Assembly: GCF_008274585.1 (NCBI RefSeq)
Contig: NZ_VTRT01000006.1
Span: forward strand, 248,001-312,000
Direction of reading: 5' to 3'
Origin: Pedobacter sp. BS3
Lineage (GTDB): Bacteria; Bacteroidota; Bacteroidia; Sphingobacteriales; Sphingobacteriaceae
Length of the DNA: 64,000 bases
Shown piece after piece: positions 9,429 through 18,455 of this stretch. Positions within the stretch are counted from its first letter, which is position 1. Each line of letters begins with the position of its first letter. The position numbers and the translations under genes were made by a program. Below the pieces are notes generated by a model, which did no database searches, was not told the DNA's origin, and saw nothing but the letters and a program-made list of their open reading frames with translations.

Positions 9429-9437
9429 AAATAAATA

Positions 9438-11012
9438 GTGATGAAAACAAATAGCAAGATACAATCATACATATTATTGCTCGTATTGGGGCTTTCTACC
9501 TTTTCATGTAAAAAGGATTTTATAAAAGTAAATACCGATCCTCTAGGTCAACGCACTGTAGCAGCCCACCAGTTGATGGCTTCATCTTTGGTAAACATAC
9601 TTACTACTAACATGGTGCGCAACCGTAGCTTTAATAATGAGCTGATGCAGGTTACAGTTGATATCAGCGATGCGGAGGGCAAGGTATTCAGGTACGATGT
9701 AAGGCGTACATTGGCTGATTATACCTGGAATAACTGGTATGTTGGTCTTACCGATTTAAATGATATCTATACCATTGCCAGCCAACCCGAAACCTTGAAC
9801 AAATCCTATCAGGGGATATCCCTTATTGCACAGGCTTGGGTGTACTCGTTGCTTACCGATACCTATGGGGATATTCCATATACAGAGGCTAATAAAGGTA
9901 AAGAGGGGGTTTACGAACCCCAATTTGATAAGCAGAAAGATATTTATCTGGATCTGCTTAATAAACTGGAACAAGCCAACGAACTACTTAAAGATGGAAC
10001 GGCTATTGTAGCTACAAGTGACCCCGTTTATAATGGCGATGTATCTAAATGGCGCAGACTGGGCAATTCACTTTATCTAAGGTTATTGCTTCGTATCTCT
10101 GGAAAATCAGAAGTAGCGGCTACCGTAATTGCTAAAATCAAGGAAATAGTAGATACTAACCCTGCTAATTATCCTGTCATTGAAAATAATGATCAAACAG
10201 CTAAGATATTATGGAATGGCACTAATAGTACATCTGACGTATATTCTTCTCCATTCATGATCAACGTAAGGCCAGTTGATTTTAGGGGATCTGCTATTTG
10301 CGAATTCTTCTTAAACAGGTTGGCGGGTTGGAATGATCCCAGAATTAGGCCATCATTGGGCAAAAATAACGTTCCGCGTTTAGGTATAGCACAGGGGCCG
10401 AGTGGTTATATAGGAGTTCCAAGCGGATACGCACCTGGTACAGGTGTGCCAAAACAAGCATACTTTTACTCCGATGGCCAAACTAACAATCCTTTAACAC
10501 TTCAAACAGATCCTTACACAGGTATTATTATGAATGCTGCTGAAGTGAGTTTTATCAAAGCCGAAGCAGCTGCAAGAGGATGGATAAACGGACCGGTAGA
10601 AAACTATTACTATAAAGGGATGGCTGATGCCATTAATTACTGGCTACCTACCTATATTTCCAGTCCAACCGATCCCGCCTTTATACAATATGTAACAGAA
10701 GCTGATTTGTTATGGGATAATACTCAGCCTTTAGATAATTTAACACCTGATAGCAATAGTCAGTTAGAGATGATACACGTACAGAAATATTACGCTATGT
10801 TCCTGGTTGATTTTCAGCAGTGGTTTGAGTACAGGCGTACCGGGCATCCTATTTTACCAAAAGGCCCTGGTCTGTTAAATGGTAAGGTAATGCCGGCACG
10901 CTTATTCTATCCTATTATTACGCAATCAACCAATCCAACCAACTATAAAAATGCTATTGCATCACAAGGGCCTGATGAAATTAGTACACTGGTATGGTGG
11001 CAAAGACCTTGA
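9438..11012 (+). CDS. SusD/RagB-family surface lipoprotein (SusD-like_2 type)
   Basis: 524 aa. The lipobox STFSC gives a lipidated Cys24, followed by KKDF. The protein has the all-alpha TPR-like SusD fold, with the typical QLMASSLVNILT start, the YGDIPYTEA segment near residue 145 and the QKYYAMFLVDFQQWFEYRRTG block (here read as QKYYAMFLVD then QQWFEYRRTGHP) near 450. This is the pattern of the nutrient-binding outer-membrane lipoprotein subfamily. It would form the lid of the SusC channel encoded 9 bp upstream. An MM start means the true first codon may be 9441. It is followed 27 bp later by the DUF5689 lipoprotein gene. Confidence 0.93.
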   Translation: MMKTNSKIQSYILLLVLGLSTFSCKKDFIKVNTDPLGQRTVAAHQLMASSLVNILTTNMVRNRSFNNELMQVTVDISDAEGKVFRYDVRRTLADYTWNNWYVGLTDLNDIYTIASQPETLNKSYQGISLIAQAWVYSLLTDTYGDIPYTEANKGKEGVYEPQFDKQKDIYLDLLNKLEQANELLKDGTAIVATSDPVYNGDVSKWRRLGNSLYLRLLLRISGKSEVAATVIAKIKEIVDTNPANYPVIENNDQTAKILWNGTNSTSDVYSSPFMINVRPVDFRGSAICEFFLNRLAGWNDPRIRPSLGKNNVPRLGIAQGPSGYIGVPSGYAPGTGVPKQAYFYSDGQTNNPLTLQTDPYTGIIMNAAEVSFIKAEAAARGWINGPVENYYYKGMADAINYWLPTYISSPTDPAFIQYVTEADLLWDNTQPLDNLTPDSNSQLEMIHVQKYYAMFLVDFQQWFEYRRTGHPILPKGPGLLNGKVMPARLFYPIITQSTNPTNYKNAIASQGPDEISTLVWWQRP

Positions 11013-11039
11013 TTTGTTAATAATTAATATAATATTATT

Positions 11040-12623
11040 ATGAAAAAGATATTTAAAAAACCTGTGGTCGTTATCGCAGCTTTTATTTCAATAGCAATAG
11101 GATGTAAAAGAGATAGTGATTATATTAAGAATACCGTTAGTCCTTATATTTCTAACTTTGATATACGTAAACTCTACAAGGGCAGCGATGTAACCTTAAC
11201 CAAAGAAACAATGAGGGAGGCTACCTACCTAAAAGGGGTAGTGATATCTGACCACTCTGGCAATAATTTGCCCGCTGGGTTGTTGGTGGTACAAAATATT
11301 AGAAGGGTTGGGAATGGAATCGATTCGCTTAGAGGTATGGCTATTAATTTAGGCTCAGATGCAGCAAAATATGTCCCTGGAGATTCGGTGCATATTAAAA
11401 TAGAAGGAGGAGTACTGAAGAGGGTGGATGGCATATTGCAAATTACCGGTATACCTGGTGCCAATGTTACTAAAGTTGCATCTGGTGTAACCGTAAAAGC
11501 CAATAGGGGATTTGCAAACCAAATTTTGGCAATGCCGGACAGGTTTGAATGTACGCTTATCACAATTGTAAAAGCTACTTATAATCCAACGCTAGAACCT
11601 ACCGATGTTATGGCGGGCGATAAAAAGTTGAACGATGGTACATCTGATCTTAATTTGCATACTGAGGCCAACGCTACTTTTGCAAATTTAGTTCCGCCAT
11701 ATTCGGGTAATTATACAGGGATTGTATTCAATATTGTAAATAATGGAGTGTCTGCTCCTCAACATCGCATACGAACCGCAAATGATATTGTTACCCTAAG
11801 CTCTACCGTAGATATACCCGAAATTGTCATAACAGGTTGGGTAAATGACGTAGAAGGTACAGACGCTAATTACGAATATATGCAATTTAGGGCGACGAAG
11901 GATATTAATTTTGCAGTTACTCCTTTTTCTGTGGTTACAACTAATAATGCAGGAGCTTCTACTCCTACCGGTTTCCCGACGTTAGGATGGGCAACCGGAG
12001 ACCTTAGAACATATAAATTAGAGTTAACCTCCGGTACCGTTAGCAAAGGAGAATTCTTTTATGTGGGTGGTACAAACAAATTCATCAATGGCTCTAGCTC
12101 TACCTCTATAGCCACCTCTAAATGGATTAAATCATTTAATTATAATAGCAATGATAGTCCCAAATTTTATACTGGAGGTAGCACGTTTGGCACTAAAACA
12201 GGCAACTTGTTGGCCAATAGCGGTAATACTTTTGGTATAGCTGTTTTTAGAGGGCTGGATGTTACTCCAGACGCATTTCCAATAGATGTTGTATTTATTA
12301 CAGGGTCTGTCGGATCTGTGTATCAAGCGGGGCCGGCTCCCACCTATGGGGTAGGTTATCGTATCGGAAATACAGATGTTTATGATAGAATAGATCCCAT
12401 TACGGGCAATCCTCAATATTATTATCGTTCTGGAACTAATACCTTTGCTTTTACTTATGCTCCAGGGGCAGCAACCAATGCTGGCGATTTTTACATCTTA
12501 GGCGGAGTATTTGATACTGTACTCGGCAAATGGACAAAGGCAAGGTCTCAAACACTAGTTGATTTAAGCAAAACATCAACCATTGCAGAGATAGAGAACG
12601 AAAAGTCTACAGAGATAAAATAA
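11040..12623 (+). CDS. DUF5689-domain lipoprotein
   Basis: 527 aa, lipobox AIGC with Cys22, so probably an outer-membrane or surface lipoprotein. Residues about 40-290 match the DUF5689 pattern: ATYLKGVVISDHSGNN, then MAINLGSDAAKYVPGDSVHIK, then LQITGIP. I read this region as OB-fold-like. The C-terminal half (about 300-520) is a second beta-rich region with no assignment. It is the last gene of the SusC-SusD operon, before a strong terminator. It probably binds the substrate at the cell surface or helps assemble the complex. A second DUF5689 protein is in the other SusC/SusD locus at 25314-27386, where it sits between two EEP-fold hydrolases. Function is not established. Confidence 0.78.
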   Translation: MKKIFKKPVVVIAAFISIAIGCKRDSDYIKNTVSPYISNFDIRKLYKGSDVTLTKETMREATYLKGVVISDHSGNNLPAGLLVVQNIRRVGNGIDSLRGMAINLGSDAAKYVPGDSVHIKIEGGVLKRVDGILQITGIPGANVTKVASGVTVKANRGFANQILAMPDRFECTLITIVKATYNPTLEPTDVMAGDKKLNDGTSDLNLHTEANATFANLVPPYSGNYTGIVFNIVNNGVSAPQHRIRTANDIVTLSSTVDIPEIVITGWVNDVEGTDANYEYMQFRATKDINFAVTPFSVVTTNNAGASTPTGFPTLGWATGDLRTYKLELTSGTVSKGEFFYVGGTNKFINGSSSTSIATSKWIKSFNYNSNDSPKFYTGGSTFGTKTGNLLANSGNTFGIAVFRGLDVTPDAFPIDVVFITGSVGSVYQAGPAPTYGVGYRIGNTDVYDRIDPITGNPQYYYRSGTNTFAFTYAPGAATNAGDFYILGGVFDTVLGKWTKARSQTLVDLSKTSTIAEIENEKSTEIK

Positions 12624-12651
12624 TTTCTGTAAGAACTATCTGTGATTTACG

Positions 12652-12690
12652 ACGCAGACAGAACTCCAAACCCTGTCTGCGTTTTTTATT
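12652..12690 (+). terminator. Rho-independent terminator of the first SusC/SusD operon
   Basis: ACGCAGACAG (12652-12661) pairs perfectly with CTGTCTGCGT (12673-12682) around an 11-nt loop and is followed by TTTTTATTTGTT. It lies 28 bp after the DUF5689 stop codon. Confidence 0.9.
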
Positions 12691-12722
12691 TGTTGGCAAC
12701 AGCCTGAACTATTTGGTTATGG

Positions 12723-12875
12723 GGTGTAAGAACATGTTTAAATTTCATGAAACAATGGTTTTATTGCTGCTGGTGAGGACCCCTGCAGTGGCAGAAAGCC
12801 ATGGACGGTGTCTTCACCGTCCATTAATTAAACCTGCAAAACCTTTATATAAAATTTAAACAGCTTCTTAACACC
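12723..12875. mobile_element. 153-bp inverted-repeat element with a central hairpin (MITE-like)
   Basis: The ends are inverted repeats: GGTGTAAGAACATGTTTAAAT (12723-12743) against the complement of AAATTTAAACAGCTTCTTAA (12852-12871). They match except for a few bases. In the middle ATGGACGGTG (12801-12810) pairs perfectly with CACCGTCCAT (12815-12824) around TCTT. A related element lies in opposite orientation at about 46823-47095, where the central hairpin is replaced by a different 139-bp element. No coding capacity. Confidence 0.72.
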
Positions 12876-12923
12876 TGCTTAATTTTATCAATAAATCCTG
12901 GTAAGGCTTCTTATTGCTGCTGT

Positions 12924-13487
12924 CTATAAGAAAATCAGGTAGAAAAAATTGCTAAACGAGTTACGCAGAACTTTGCGTGCTTTAGAGAGGTGTGCTTCTA
13001 CGGTTTTTTCAGAGATATCCAGCTCTTCTGCTATACGACGCTGGGAATACCCTTGTTCATGCTGTAACCTAAAAACCAGCTGGCATTTTTCGGGGAGGGT
13101 ATTAATGGTGCTTTGCAATTGGTTTTGCAGTTCATTCAGATCTAATTGCATCAATGTACTTTCATCAACTTCAGAAAGTTCTTTTGCTGCTTGTTTAAGG
13201 TAGGTATTTGCCCTGGCTTGTCTGGCCAGGCGATTGATGACCTCATATTTTACCGCAATGGAAAAATAATTGTTAAGCCCTTTTGTAAGAACCAGACTTT
13301 TTCTTCTTCGCCAAAAATTACAAAAAATATCCTGGACAATTTCTTCGGCTTCTTCACGATCGTTTATCCGGTTACGGGCAACTACATATAATTTATCCCA
13401 GTAACGATCATATATCTCACGAAAAGCATTTATTTCATCAGTGTTTAACCGATCAATAAGAACATCATCATCAGATGTTGACAACAT
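12924..13487 (-). CDS. ECF RNA polymerase sigma factor (orphan, no adjacent FecR)
   Basis: 187 aa. Sigma region 2 spans about residues 20-90 (AFREIYDRYWDKLYVVA, EEAEEIVQDIFCNFW). Region 4 spans about 120-175, with the helix-turn-helix AEELDISEKTVEAHLSKARK. Residues between are the Bacteroidota-type linker. This is the group of sigma-70-like ECF factors that normally pairs with FecR anti-sigma factors at SusC/SusD loci, but no FecR gene is next to it. It is convergent with the SusC/SusD/DUF5689 operon, separated by a terminator and a MITE-like element. It may control that operon or a distant target, which the sequence cannot show. Start chosen at ATG 13487, just below a good promoter match. 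Confidence 0.9.
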   Translation of the reverse strand: MLSTSDDDVLIDRLNTDEINAFREIYDRYWDKLYVVARNRINDREEAEEIVQDIFCNFWRRRKSLVLTKGLNNYFSIAVKYEVINRLARQARANTYLKQAAKELSEVDESTLMQLDLNELQNQLQSTINTLPEKCQLVFRLQHEQGYSQRRIAEELDISEKTVEAHLSKARKVLRNSFSNFFYLIFL

Positions 13488-13506
13488 GACTATATAATTG
13501 GTTAAA

Positions 13507-13539
13507 CGAATATAGATAAATTTAATGCAGATTTACAAA
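13507..13539 (-). promoter_or_regulatory. Promoter of the orphan ECF sigma gene
   Basis: On the minus strand TTTG (13539-13536) is followed after 21 bases by TATATTCG (13514-13507), close to the TTTG-N19-21-TAnnTTTG consensus. Transcription would start near 13500, about 13 nt before the ATG at 13487. Confidence 0.5.
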
Positions 13540-13554
13540 TGGCTCTCAAAGCAT

Positions 13555-13690
13555 CCGGGCAGAAGCGGATGAAAGACGTAAAACCTTTCGCTTTATGAAG
13601 TCTTTCAACCTTGTTGGTTGGGAACTTTTATGGCGCTTACGGCGTTACAAACGCCGGAGATCTATGCACCCGTTTTGCAAACGAGCGCAA
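13555..13690. repeat. Cluster of small palindromes upstream of the sigma gene
   Basis: Four small dyads follow one another: CATCCG/CGGATG (about 13563-13582), TCAACC/GGTTG (about 13605-13618), CGGCGTT-ACA-AACGCCG (13640-13656) and CGTTT-TGC-AAACG (13671-13683). The last two share the layout arm-TT(T)/3-nt loop/AA(A)-arm with the palindromes at 15553-15599 and 58129-58204. No gene is supported between 13488 and 13742. Confidence 0.6.
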
Positions 13691-13742
13691 GCAGATTAAA
13701 TCTAATGTCTCATATCTAAAATCTCACATCTCAATACTAATA

Positions 13743-15476
13743 TTAGATCACTTCCTTCAAATGCTTGTAATTTGCTTTTACGGTATCCAGCACTTCATCC
13801 ATACGGCCATTCAAAATGAGCTTGCCCATAGAAAGCGCCATTCCTTTAACCTGGTTAAATTCTAATTTAGGCGGCATTGCAAGGGCATTCGGGTCGGTAA
13901 GTACATTTAAAAGTGCAGGGCCATCGTGGCGAAGTATTTCTGTAAGGGCTTCTTCTACTTTTTCCGGGTCGGCAACGGTGATGCCTTTCATGCCCATTGC
14001 CTGAGCGATCAGCGAAAAATCAGGATTCACCATATCGGTTTGCCAGTCGGGCAGGCCCGCTACTTCCATTTCGAGCTTTACCATACCCAGCGAACGATTG
14101 TTGAATACGATGAGCTTAATGGGCAGGTTATATTGCCTGATGGTTGCCAGATCGCCAAGCAGCATGGAAATGCCGCCATCGCCACACAAGGCTACTACCT
14201 GTTGTCCGGGACGGGCTAACGCAGCGCCTATGGCCTGGGGCATGGCATTGGCCATAGAGCCATGATTAAACGAACCCAGCATGATCCGCTTGCCGGTTGC
14301 ATGGATATAACGTGCTCCCCACACGCAGCACATGCCGGTATCTACCGTAAAAATAGCATCACCGGCAGCATGTTTGTTCAGCAGCGCAGCTACAAATTCG
14401 GGATGAATATTAGCTTCTGTACCGCGGTCATCCACATAAGTTTGTTGTTGTTCCTTTACTTTCTCGTACAATTTAAGCTGTGCCTGTAAAAAGCTGTCGT
14501 CTGTTTTTTGCTGGATTAAGGGAATAAGCGCTTGTAAGGTATCTTTGATGTTGCCGCACAGACCCAAATCTACTTTTGTCCGGCGTCCAATGCGTTCGGG
14601 GCGGCTGTCGATCTGTGCAATTTTGCAATCTGTAGGCATAAAGGCCACATAAGGAAAATCGGTTCCTAACAGGATGAGCAAATCTGATTCGTGCATGCTA
14701 TGGTATGCAGAAGGTAATCCGAGCAAACCCGTCATACCTACTTCGTAGGGATTATTGTGCTGGATGCTCATTTTTGCCTTGAACGAATATCCTACCGGCG
14801 ATTGAATGAGACTTGCCAGCTGCAGCAGTTCGGCATGTGCATTTTCTGCCCCGATGCCGCAAAAAAGCGTGATCCGCTTATGCGTGTTGATCAGTTCCGC
14901 CAGCTTTTGTAATTCCCCGTCCGAAGGTTTTATTACCTGTTGTGTAAAAAATACCTGTTCTGCTGTAGCGCTTTCATCGGCATCCATTGCAGCCACATCT
15001 CCGGGCAAACCTACAACAGCCACCGCCCGCTTGCTAATGGCATGCTGTATGCCGGCCTGAAACATGCGTGAGAACTGTTTGGGCGTATTTGCTATCTGGT
15101 TATAGCTGCTGCAATCGGCAAACAGCTTAATGGTATTGGTTTCCTGGAATGATTCGGTGCCGAATTCTTCGGTCATAATGGTTGAGGCAATGGCGATTAC
15201 CGGTGCGCCGGATTTATGGGCATCGTACAACCCGTTGATGAGGTGTACATGACCGGGGCCACTGCTACCGGCACAACAGGCAATTCCGCTGAGTTGTGCC
15301 TCGGCGCTTGCAGCATAAGCCCCCGCTTCTTCGTGCCTGACGTGTATCCATTGTATATTTCCGTTGCGTCTCACCGCATCGTTCACCTCGTTTAAGCTGT
15401 CGCCGGTAACGGCATAAATGTGTTTAACGCCGGCTTTAACCAGCATATTTACCAGTTGGTCTGCAACTTTTGCCAT
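13743..15476 (-). CDS. poxB: Pyruvate dehydrogenase (quinone)/pyruvate oxidase, thiamine-diphosphate enzyme
   Basis: 577 aa, close to E. coli PoxB. The N-terminal TPP pyrimidine domain (about 1-170) holds the activating Glu in RHEEAGAYAASAEAQLS. The central FAD/DHS-like domain covers about 190-330 (ITLFCGIGAENAHAELL). The C-terminal PP domain has the metal-TPP motif CGDGGISM...FNNRSLG (about 430-465). The tail GKLILNGRMDEVLDTVKAN resembles the membrane-binding helix of PoxB. The predicted reaction is oxidative decarboxylation of pyruvate to acetate and CO2, with electrons going to the quinone pool at the inner membrane face. Acetolactate synthase is less likely because the substrate-loop and C-terminal pattern follow PoxB. 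Monocistronic by position. Confidence 0.88.
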   Translation of the reverse strand: MAKVADQLVNMLVKAGVKHIYAVTGDSLNEVNDAVRRNGNIQWIHVRHEEAGAYAASAEAQLSGIACCAGSSGPGHVHLINGLYDAHKSGAPVIAIASTIMTEEFGTESFQETNTIKLFADCSSYNQIANTPKQFSRMFQAGIQHAISKRAVAVVGLPGDVAAMDADESATAEQVFFTQQVIKPSDGELQKLAELINTHKRITLFCGIGAENAHAELLQLASLIQSPVGYSFKAKMSIQHNNPYEVGMTGLLGLPSAYHSMHESDLLILLGTDFPYVAFMPTDCKIAQIDSRPERIGRRTKVDLGLCGNIKDTLQALIPLIQQKTDDSFLQAQLKLYEKVKEQQQTYVDDRGTEANIHPEFVAALLNKHAAGDAIFTVDTGMCCVWGARYIHATGKRIMLGSFNHGSMANAMPQAIGAALARPGQQVVALCGDGGISMLLGDLATIRQYNLPIKLIVFNNRSLGMVKLEMEVAGLPDWQTDMVNPDFSLIAQAMGMKGITVADPEKVEEALTEILRHDGPALLNVLTDPNALAMPPKLEFNQVKGMALSMGKLILNGRMDEVLDTVKANYKHLKEVI

Positions 15477-15550
15477 AATTTTTTGATTAACATTAGTGTC
15501 AACAATAAGCTGCCGGTTTTGTTCAGGCGGGATGGGAATTGTGGAGAGTG

Positions 15551-15625
15551 ATCAGGATTACAAATCCTGGATTATTGGCATCGGGATTACAAATCCCGAC
15601 GGGCGTTAGTTATTGGCATCGATCC
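15551..15625. repeat. GGATT-ACA-AATCC palindrome array
   Basis: CAGGATT-ACA-AATCCTG (15553-15569) and TCGGGATT-ACA-AATCCCGA (15581-15599) lie side by side, followed by a CATCG/CGATG dyad near 15617-15630. The direct repeat TTATTGGCATCG links the units (about 15572 and 15610). Arms differ between copies but stay complementary. It occupies the gap between ispG and the poxB-like gene. Confidence 0.75.
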
Positions 15626-15636
15626 CGATGAGCTTA

Positions 15637-17610
15637 TTAAGCCGGTTCTATCCAGTTGCCGTCTTCGCGGATGATACCGATGAGTTCATCGAGCGCCTGT
15701 GCTGTATTCACGTTTTTCTTCACCACTTCCTTGCCGCGGTATAGGGTAATTTTTCCGGGGCCGGCTCCTACATAACCGTAATCAGCGTCGGCCATTTCGC
15801 CGGGGCCATTTACAATGCAGCCCATAATGCCGATCTTTAATCCTTTAAGGTGCGATGTACGGCTGCGTATCATCTGCGTGGTTTCCTGTAAATCGAATAG
15901 TGTACGGCCACAGCTTGGGCACGAAATGTATTCTGTTTTTGAGATGCGTGAACGTGTGGCCTGTAGAATACCGAATGCTACCGAAGTGATGGTTTGTGCC
16001 GGTAATTGCGGCGCATCGATCCAGATACCGTCGCCAAATCCATCTACCAGCAAGCCACCCAGATCTGTTGCCGCATACAATTGCAGCCGGGTAGTTAATT
16101 CGCCGGAAGTAAGTTGCTCCGAAAAATGATAGCTACGTTTTACAATAGCCGGGACACGAGATTCCCGCTTCTCTAATTCAAAAAAGAAAGCCCGCTGGTC
16201 AGCCAGTCCGTGTGCTTCGCTGGTTTCTAAAATAAAAACCACGGTATCATCCACAGGTAGCTGCTCAGCTAAACCGTTGTAAAGATCGTTATTTTGTATG
16301 CGTACCAGGTTTAGTGCCGGGCAGCGGCTTGGTGCATGCAGATACTCATTGAGTGTATAAACCGGGTGGCAATTTTTTTTGTTGGTCAGCTTTTGCCAGG
16401 TAGCGTAGTTGTATAATTGTTTCAGGTTTCCCGGCAAGGTAAACGAGGGCAATTGGTCGGCGAGATAGACAAAATCCACCGATTGATCGGCCATATTATA
16501 CTTATCCAGCAAGGGCGAATACAGGTAACCGGCGGCAGCTAATACAGCCGGGTCTTTCAGGTTTCCCTGCGAAATATCAAGCACCACCCGCGGAACCATG
16601 TGTCCGCCAATAAAAGCGTTCACCTCGCCGGTTTGGCGTTTCTGGTAAGCGTACGGGTTATGGGTTACGGGTTTTGAGCTGTGTTTTACCGGTTGTGTAT
16701 CGCGATGTTTGTATCGATCAGCCAGCAGGATAGCCACAGGAGCTTCGGCTTCCGGTTCTTCGGTCAGCGAAACACGGATGGTATCGCCCAACCCATCTTC
16801 CAGCAAGGTACCAATACCTACCGCAGATTTGATGCGACCATCTTCGCCGTCGCCGGCTTCGGTTACGCCGAGATGCAAGGGGTAGTTCATGCCTTCGGCG
16901 ACCATCTGCTCTACCAGCAGGCGATAGGCCTGCACCATCACCTGGGCGTTGCTTGATTTCATGGAAATAACCAGGTTGTAATAGCCCAGCGTTTCGCACA
17001 TGCGGATAAATTCCATAGCCGATTCAACCATGCCCTGCGGCGTATCGCCGTAACGGCTCATAATGCGGTCTGACAGCGAACCGTGGTTGGTGCCGATACG
17101 CATGGCCGTGCCATATTCTTTACAGATCTTTACCAAGGGCGAGAATTTCTGGAAAATGCGTTCCAGCTCACCCTGGTATTCGGCATCGGTATATTCCAGG
17201 TGATCAAATTTCTTCTTATCGGCATAGTTTCCGGGGTTAACCCGTACTTTTTCTACCAGCCGGGCAGCAATTTCGGCGGCGTTGGGCGTGAAGTGAATAT
17301 CGGCCACCAGCGGAACGTTGCATCCCCGTTTCTGCAGTTCGCGTTTGATATTGGCCAGGTTTTCCGCTTCCTTAATGCTGGGCGCTGTAATGCGCACATA
17401 CTCGCATCCGGCGGCTACCATCCGGAGCGTTTGCTCTACGGTTCCTATGGTATCCATCGTATCAGTGGTTGTCATACTCTGGATACGGATAGGGTTTGAG
17501 CCACCCATCGGCACATCGCCAATAGCCACTTCACGGGTCAGCCATCGCGAATAGCTAAACAACGAATTGCAATAAATACCGGGTAGCTTTTTAATTAGTT
17601 CTGCGTTCAT
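15637..17610 (-). CDS. ispG: (E)-4-hydroxy-3-methylbut-2-enyl-diphosphate synthase, long form
   Basis: 657 aa. IspG performs the penultimate step of the MEP isoprenoid pathway, converting MEcPP to HMBPP with a [4Fe-4S] cluster. The N-terminal TIM barrel covers about 20-320 (GSNPIRIQSMTTTDT, ADIHFTPNAA, RVNPGNYAD, GTNHGSLSDRI). A domain of about 250 residues is inserted before the C-terminal reductase-like domain. Cluster ligands are Cys564 and Cys567 (CPSCGRTLFD) and Cys598 (MGCIVNGPGE). The three-domain form is the normal one in Bacteroidota, Chlamydiae and plants, so the length is not an anomaly. The start at ATG 17610 lies just after a TATTTTTG promoter element. It is separated from the poxB-like gene by a palindrome array, so it is probably transcribed alone. 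Confidence 0.96.
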   Translation of the reverse strand: MNAELIKKLPGIYCNSLFSYSRWLTREVAIGDVPMGGSNPIRIQSMTTTDTMDTIGTVEQTLRMVAAGCEYVRITAPSIKEAENLANIKRELQKRGCNVPLVADIHFTPNAAEIAARLVEKVRVNPGNYADKKKFDHLEYTDAEYQGELERIFQKFSPLVKICKEYGTAMRIGTNHGSLSDRIMSRYGDTPQGMVESAMEFIRMCETLGYYNLVISMKSSNAQVMVQAYRLLVEQMVAEGMNYPLHLGVTEAGDGEDGRIKSAVGIGTLLEDGLGDTIRVSLTEEPEAEAPVAILLADRYKHRDTQPVKHSSKPVTHNPYAYQKRQTGEVNAFIGGHMVPRVVLDISQGNLKDPAVLAAAGYLYSPLLDKYNMADQSVDFVYLADQLPSFTLPGNLKQLYNYATWQKLTNKKNCHPVYTLNEYLHAPSRCPALNLVRIQNNDLYNGLAEQLPVDDTVVFILETSEAHGLADQRAFFFELEKRESRVPAIVKRSYHFSEQLTSGELTTRLQLYAATDLGGLLVDGFGDGIWIDAPQLPAQTITSVAFGILQATRSRISKTEYISCPSCGRTLFDLQETTQMIRSRTSHLKGLKIGIMGCIVNGPGEMADADYGYVGAGPGKITLYRGKEVVKKNVNTAQALDELIGIIREDGNWIEPA

Positions 17611-17626
17611 GCCTCAAATTGCCGTA

Positions 17627-17682
17627 CAAAAATACGCAATAAGGAGGTTAAAAGTTAAAAGTAGAAGGTTAAAAGTGGAGCG
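17627..17682 (-). promoter_or_regulatory. ispG promoter and upstream GTTAAAAGT tandem tract
   Basis: On the minus strand TATTTTTG (17634-17627) matches TAnnTTTG and would start transcription about 10 nt before the ispG ATG. Directly upstream, 17648-17682 carries three copies of GTTAAAAGT. The same arrangement, tract plus -7 element, precedes the GH20 gene at 21878-21945. Confidence 0.45.
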
Positions 17683-17781
17683 AATATGATCCGGCAGCCC
17701 GGCAAAGACAAATATTCGACATTATATTCTGTTATTTAGCTTTGTTGACCTGGTTTCCAGCTTTGGAATGGTTTGTTAGCA

Positions 17782-18138
17782 TTAGTATGCCTGAATTAAT
17801 ACTTCTGATGGTATGCGCAATTTTGAGCTTATTTTCCTGATCATTTCAAGGGAGAGTTTTCGCTTACGGTTTAGAATTTCACTTGCCCTGCTTTTTAAGC
17901 CGATCAGGTGTGCCAGATCATTCTGGCTATAGCCTAATTGCTCCATCCTGAATTTTATCGCTTCAATTGGGTCAGGCAGTTCCATTGGAAAATGTTCGTC
18001 TTCATATTTTTCAATCAAAATTCCTAAAATTTCCAATTCATCTCCCTCTTTTGTTCCTGTTTTAGCATCAAAGAGTTTTTCGAGTCTCTCCAGTGATTGA
18101 GTATAATCACGTTGAGTTTTTATTGGTTTTAATTTCAT
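17782..18138 (-). CDS. higA: HigA-type antitoxin, XRE-family helix-turn-helix
   Basis: 118 aa. Residues about 62-112 form a Cro/C1-type helix-turn-helix (EQLGYSQNDLAHLIGLKSRA, SEILNRKRKLSLEMIRKIS). The N-terminal half (TQRDYTQSLERLEKLFDA, GDELEILGILIEKYE) is the helical region typical of HigA antitoxins that wrap their HigB partner. It should neutralise HigB and repress the shared promoter. The ATG at 18138 is 5 bp after the higB stop, so the order is toxin first, antitoxin second, the hallmark of HigBA. Confidence 0.9.
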   Translation of the reverse strand: MKLKPIKTQRDYTQSLERLEKLFDAKTGTKEGDELEILGILIEKYEDEHFPMELPDPIEAIKFRMEQLGYSQNDLAHLIGLKSRASEILNRKRKLSLEMIRKISSKLRIPSEVLIQAY

Positions 18139-18143
18139 AATTA

Positions 18144-18437
18144 CTAAATCTTGCCTGCGCCAATTTTATCGTATTCAGCGTGTGTGCCAATAAACCTGAT
18201 CCACATCATCTGATAATCAAAATTAACCTGTACTACCAGTCTATAATTGTTTCCCTTGATGTTGAAACAAACCCGGTTGTTGTTTAAAATGCTTGCGCCC
18301 GGATAAGTTTCTTTTAATTCGTTCAAGTTTTTCCAGGCTGCTTTGCCGGCTTCCTGGTACCAGGATTTTAATTGTTGCTCACAATCTGAATGAACCTCCC
18401 AAAATTCACGCAATATCTTTTTTGCAATAATTCTCAA
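18144..18437 (-). CDS. higB: HigB-type mRNA interferase toxin (TTG start)
   Basis: 97 aa from the TTG at 18437. HigB toxins are RelE-fold ribosome-dependent mRNA endonucleases. Visible family blocks are RIIAKKILREFWEVHSDCEQ at the start, the AWKNLNELKETYPGAS region and NNRVCFNIKGNNYRLVVQVN, ending with RFIGTHAEYDKI. The open frame extends to an ATG at 18476, but a TATCTTTG promoter element lies at 18463-18456, downstream of that ATG. The conserved HigB start is (M)RIIAKK, so the TTG at 18437 is the better start. The toxin-antitoxin spacing is 5 bp. Confidence 0.88.
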   Translation of the reverse strand: MRIIAKKILREFWEVHSDCEQQLKSWYQEAGKAAWKNLNELKETYPGASILNNNRVCFNIKGNNYRLVVQVNFDYQMMWIRFIGTHAEYDKIGAGKI

Positions 18438-18455
18438 ATCAATTTTCTTGTAGTA

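Noticed and set aside
15637-17610. IspG length of 657 residues as an unusual fusion
   Set aside because: The three-domain form with an inserted domain is the normal one in Bacteroidota and plants.
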